NCBI RefSeq assembly: GCF_017654505.1 | Contig: NC_054549.1 | Location: 29,809,854 to 29,873,853, forward strand | Reading direction: 5' to 3' | DNA from: Polyodon spathula | Lineage: Eukaryota > Chordata > Actinopteri > Acipenseriformes > Polyodontidae | DNA: 64,000 nt | Part shown: positions 62,402-64,000 of the stretch, piece by piece | Layout: the number at the start of each line of letters is the position of its first letter | Position numbering within the stretch: the first letter of the stretch is position 1 | The notes under the pieces: model-generated | Databases searched by the model: none | Seen by the model: the letters and a program-made list of their open reading frames with translations, nothing else | Told to the model about the DNA's origin: nothing | Position numbers and translations under genes: made by a program

Positions 62402-63319
62402 TTAAATATAACCAATGACGTCGTTGCAGATGATTGGTTGCCGGCTCCCAGTTTTCATGAGTTCGGTGAACTGGTAAAAGCCTGTTCCCATTTCGTGGAG
62501 CCCTGTGTGTGACTGGTGGAAGTAGGGAGCTCTGACCTGGAAACCGGTTGGACAGGAGAGGCGCTTAGGAGCTCCCGCTCTGTTAGCTTGGTTTCCCGTG
62601 ACTGATTTCCCCCGCTCATCCCCATTCCGTGACATGCCAGCCAGCTTGCGGCGCATGTTGAGCATAAAGTCTTTGGCCAAGCGGCGCCCTGAATTGGGCT
62701 TCAGTTCAGCCGCTTCTGGACAGTCAGGGAGGTCCATCCAGTTCTCAATGAGGTCAGCAAAGCTGTTGTCACCCAGGACCAGAGGCTGGCGGTTACGTCC
62801 CCTTGTGAGCAAAGAAGTAGTCCAATCCTCAGGGTCATTGGACTCAAAGGAGGTCCAACGCTCCAAACAAGCGTCCGACGTGGATTTGGGCCTCACTCGA
62901 CCACTTGGCGCTCGGTTGGTACGCAGACATGCCCCCGAAGACACCCTGATGTTTCTGCTCCTTCTAAGAACAACTGGATCATCTTGCCAGGAGGCCTCCG
63001 AGTAACCCGAGTCAAACTCCAGACTCTTCTCACTGCTGGGGGAGCCCACACCCAATCGGCCGCTGCCATCTTCCTCCTGCATTGTTGCCAAGCAAAAGGC
63101 TGAGTCGTAGGTGCCCGTTTCGGAAATGTCAGAGTTGCGGAGCTGAGCAAGCCGTTCCCTCTGCAGCACCCTCTTCTGACAGCCTCGGGCATTCGCAGAC
63201 AGGGGGCTGGGGTTGACAGAGGCCCTAAATCCCCGTTTCATCTGCTTCAGGTCCTGCAGAGTCTTCATCACGCACTGCATCTGTTCCCTGAGGCAGTCAC
63301 CAGACTCACGCACACATAG
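62402..63319 (-). CDS. inka1: INKA1 main coding exon (copy 2)
   Basis: Encodes the same 305 residues as 40522-41439, including the Inka box. The one substitution noted (62906) is a synonymous proline codon. Acceptor, stop and polyadenylation signal are conserved. The 45-bp upstream exon would lie beyond the window at about 67.5 kb if the unit is complete. If the duplication is real, this would be a second full INKA1 gene. Confidence 0.88.
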   Translation of the reverse strand, partial: LCVRESGDCLREQMQCVMKTLQDLKQMKRGFRASVNPSPLSANARGCQKRVLQRERLAQLRNSDISETGTYDSAFCLATMQEEDGSGRLGVGSPSSEKSLEFDSGYSEASWQDDPVVLRRSRNIRVSSGACLRTNRAPSGRVRPKSTSDACLERWTSFESNDPEDWTTSLLTRGRNRQPLVLGDNSFADLIENWMDLPDCPEAAELKPNSGRRLAKDFMLNMRRKLAGMSRNGDERGKSVTGNQANRAGAPKRLSCPTGFQVRAPYFHQSHTGLHEMGTGFYQFTELMKTGSRQPIICNDVIGYI

Positions 63320-64000
63320 CTGAGGAGAAAAGAGAAGCAGATAACAGTTAACCACAGCTGTCTTCCAGTAATACGTTACGAAACATGTCAAATTAAATTT
63401 GTCAATTCAAATATCCCATGAAAATCAAAGGGAACCAGATGCATCTTAAAGGGGGGCATGAGTTAGACACAATGTTTTGTTTATTTCATGTCCATGAACT
63501 GTATTTAAATGGCATGGGGAGCACTGGGGCTCATATTCCATTTGTTCTAAGACGGAAGGCTCTCTCTCTTCTCTCCCTCTCTCTCTCTCTGTCTCTCAAC
63601 AAGGCAATATTTCCTGAAGCTGCTGCAGTTGTGATCACATGCCAACCTCTCAGAACAGGATTGACTCCCGCAGGATGGAAACAGTTGCCTGGATTCAAAG
63701 GTCACACTTCCTTATCCTGTTTGTGTTGGACTTACTAGAAATGTGCTTTGTAGAATAAGCTTTCGACAAGAACTTCATGTTCCACATCTGAAGTATAAAA
63801 TCCTACTTCTTAAAGCCAATTCTAAAACTCGCTTAAACAATTATGCGTGCAGATTCCACAACTCAAAACATCTATGTGCATGGACCCCAACACTGATCTA
63901 CAGCCCTGATCCCCAATCCATAAAATGTGTTGTATAACAAGGACTTCAATGAATAGATAAAGATAACAATAGATTAGTATCTGGGATAGCTGAGGAACAT

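Larger units (their letters stand above)
53750..64000 (+). repeat. direct duplication, copy 2 (runs past the window)
   Basis: Repeats 32070-42121 in the same orientation. The left junction is sharp: CDHR4 exon sequence (...acaacaccaga) gives way to aaatatgcccctg. Compared with copy 1 it has a roughly 135-bp AT-rich insertion at about 54582-54717 and four tracts replaced or invaded by noisy parallel complement of copy 1. No end is seen before 64000. Confidence 0.97.

Overview
The window is eukaryotic, intron-rich vertebrate DNA, most likely from a ray-finned fish. A non-teleost lineage such as sturgeon or paddlefish is my best guess. The reasons are actinopterygian dispersed repeats (a LINE tail with gggccgaatggcctcctctc, and a repeat with cttttatccaaagcgactta) and a compact UBA7 - INKA1 - CDHR4 gene block that matches the order and orientations known from human 3p21.31. 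The species call is inference. There are no bacterial-type genes, CRISPR arrays or recognisable RNA genes.

Layout. 1-29.6 kb is mostly non-coding: a SINE-like piece, a 5'-truncated LINE, a minus-strand non-autonomous LTR retrotransposon (7441-11697) with a gag-like CCHC zinc-knuckle frame and several minisatellites, a related solo LTR (18027-18574), MITE-like repeats, a decayed mariner-type transposase fragment and many microsatellites. 29.6-37.3 kb holds the last three coding exons of UBA7 (+), the E1 enzyme for ISG15. INKA1 (-), a PAK4 inhibitor, lies at 40.4-45.9 kb. The start and several cadherin exons of CDHR4 (+) lie at 51.6-53.7 kb. INKA1 and CDHR4 are divergently transcribed.

From 53,750 to the window end, the sequence starting at 32,070 is repeated in direct orientation (last two UBA7 exons plus the main INKA1 coding exon). 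This is a head-to-tail duplication with a unit of about 21.7 kb. Copy 2 would run past the window. The junction falls inside a CDHR4 coding exon on the left and a UBA7 intron on the right.

The strangest signal is inside copy 2. At four places the sequence stops matching copy 1 and instead matches its base-by-base complement read in the SAME direction (parallel complement, not reverse complement), with long-read-like noise. The clearest tract is about 200 bp (about 60,802-61,010). No known DNA rearrangement does this. I read it as a gap-filling or consensus artefact, which in turn makes the tandem duplication itself suspect (uncollapsed haplotype or misjoin) until checked with reads. CDHR4 in this copy also carries frameshifts and an apparent lost splice acceptor, consistent with either pseudogenisation or poor consensus. 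I did not find a convincing new biological system. The non-autonomous LTR element packed with codon-length minisatellites is the most interesting biological object.
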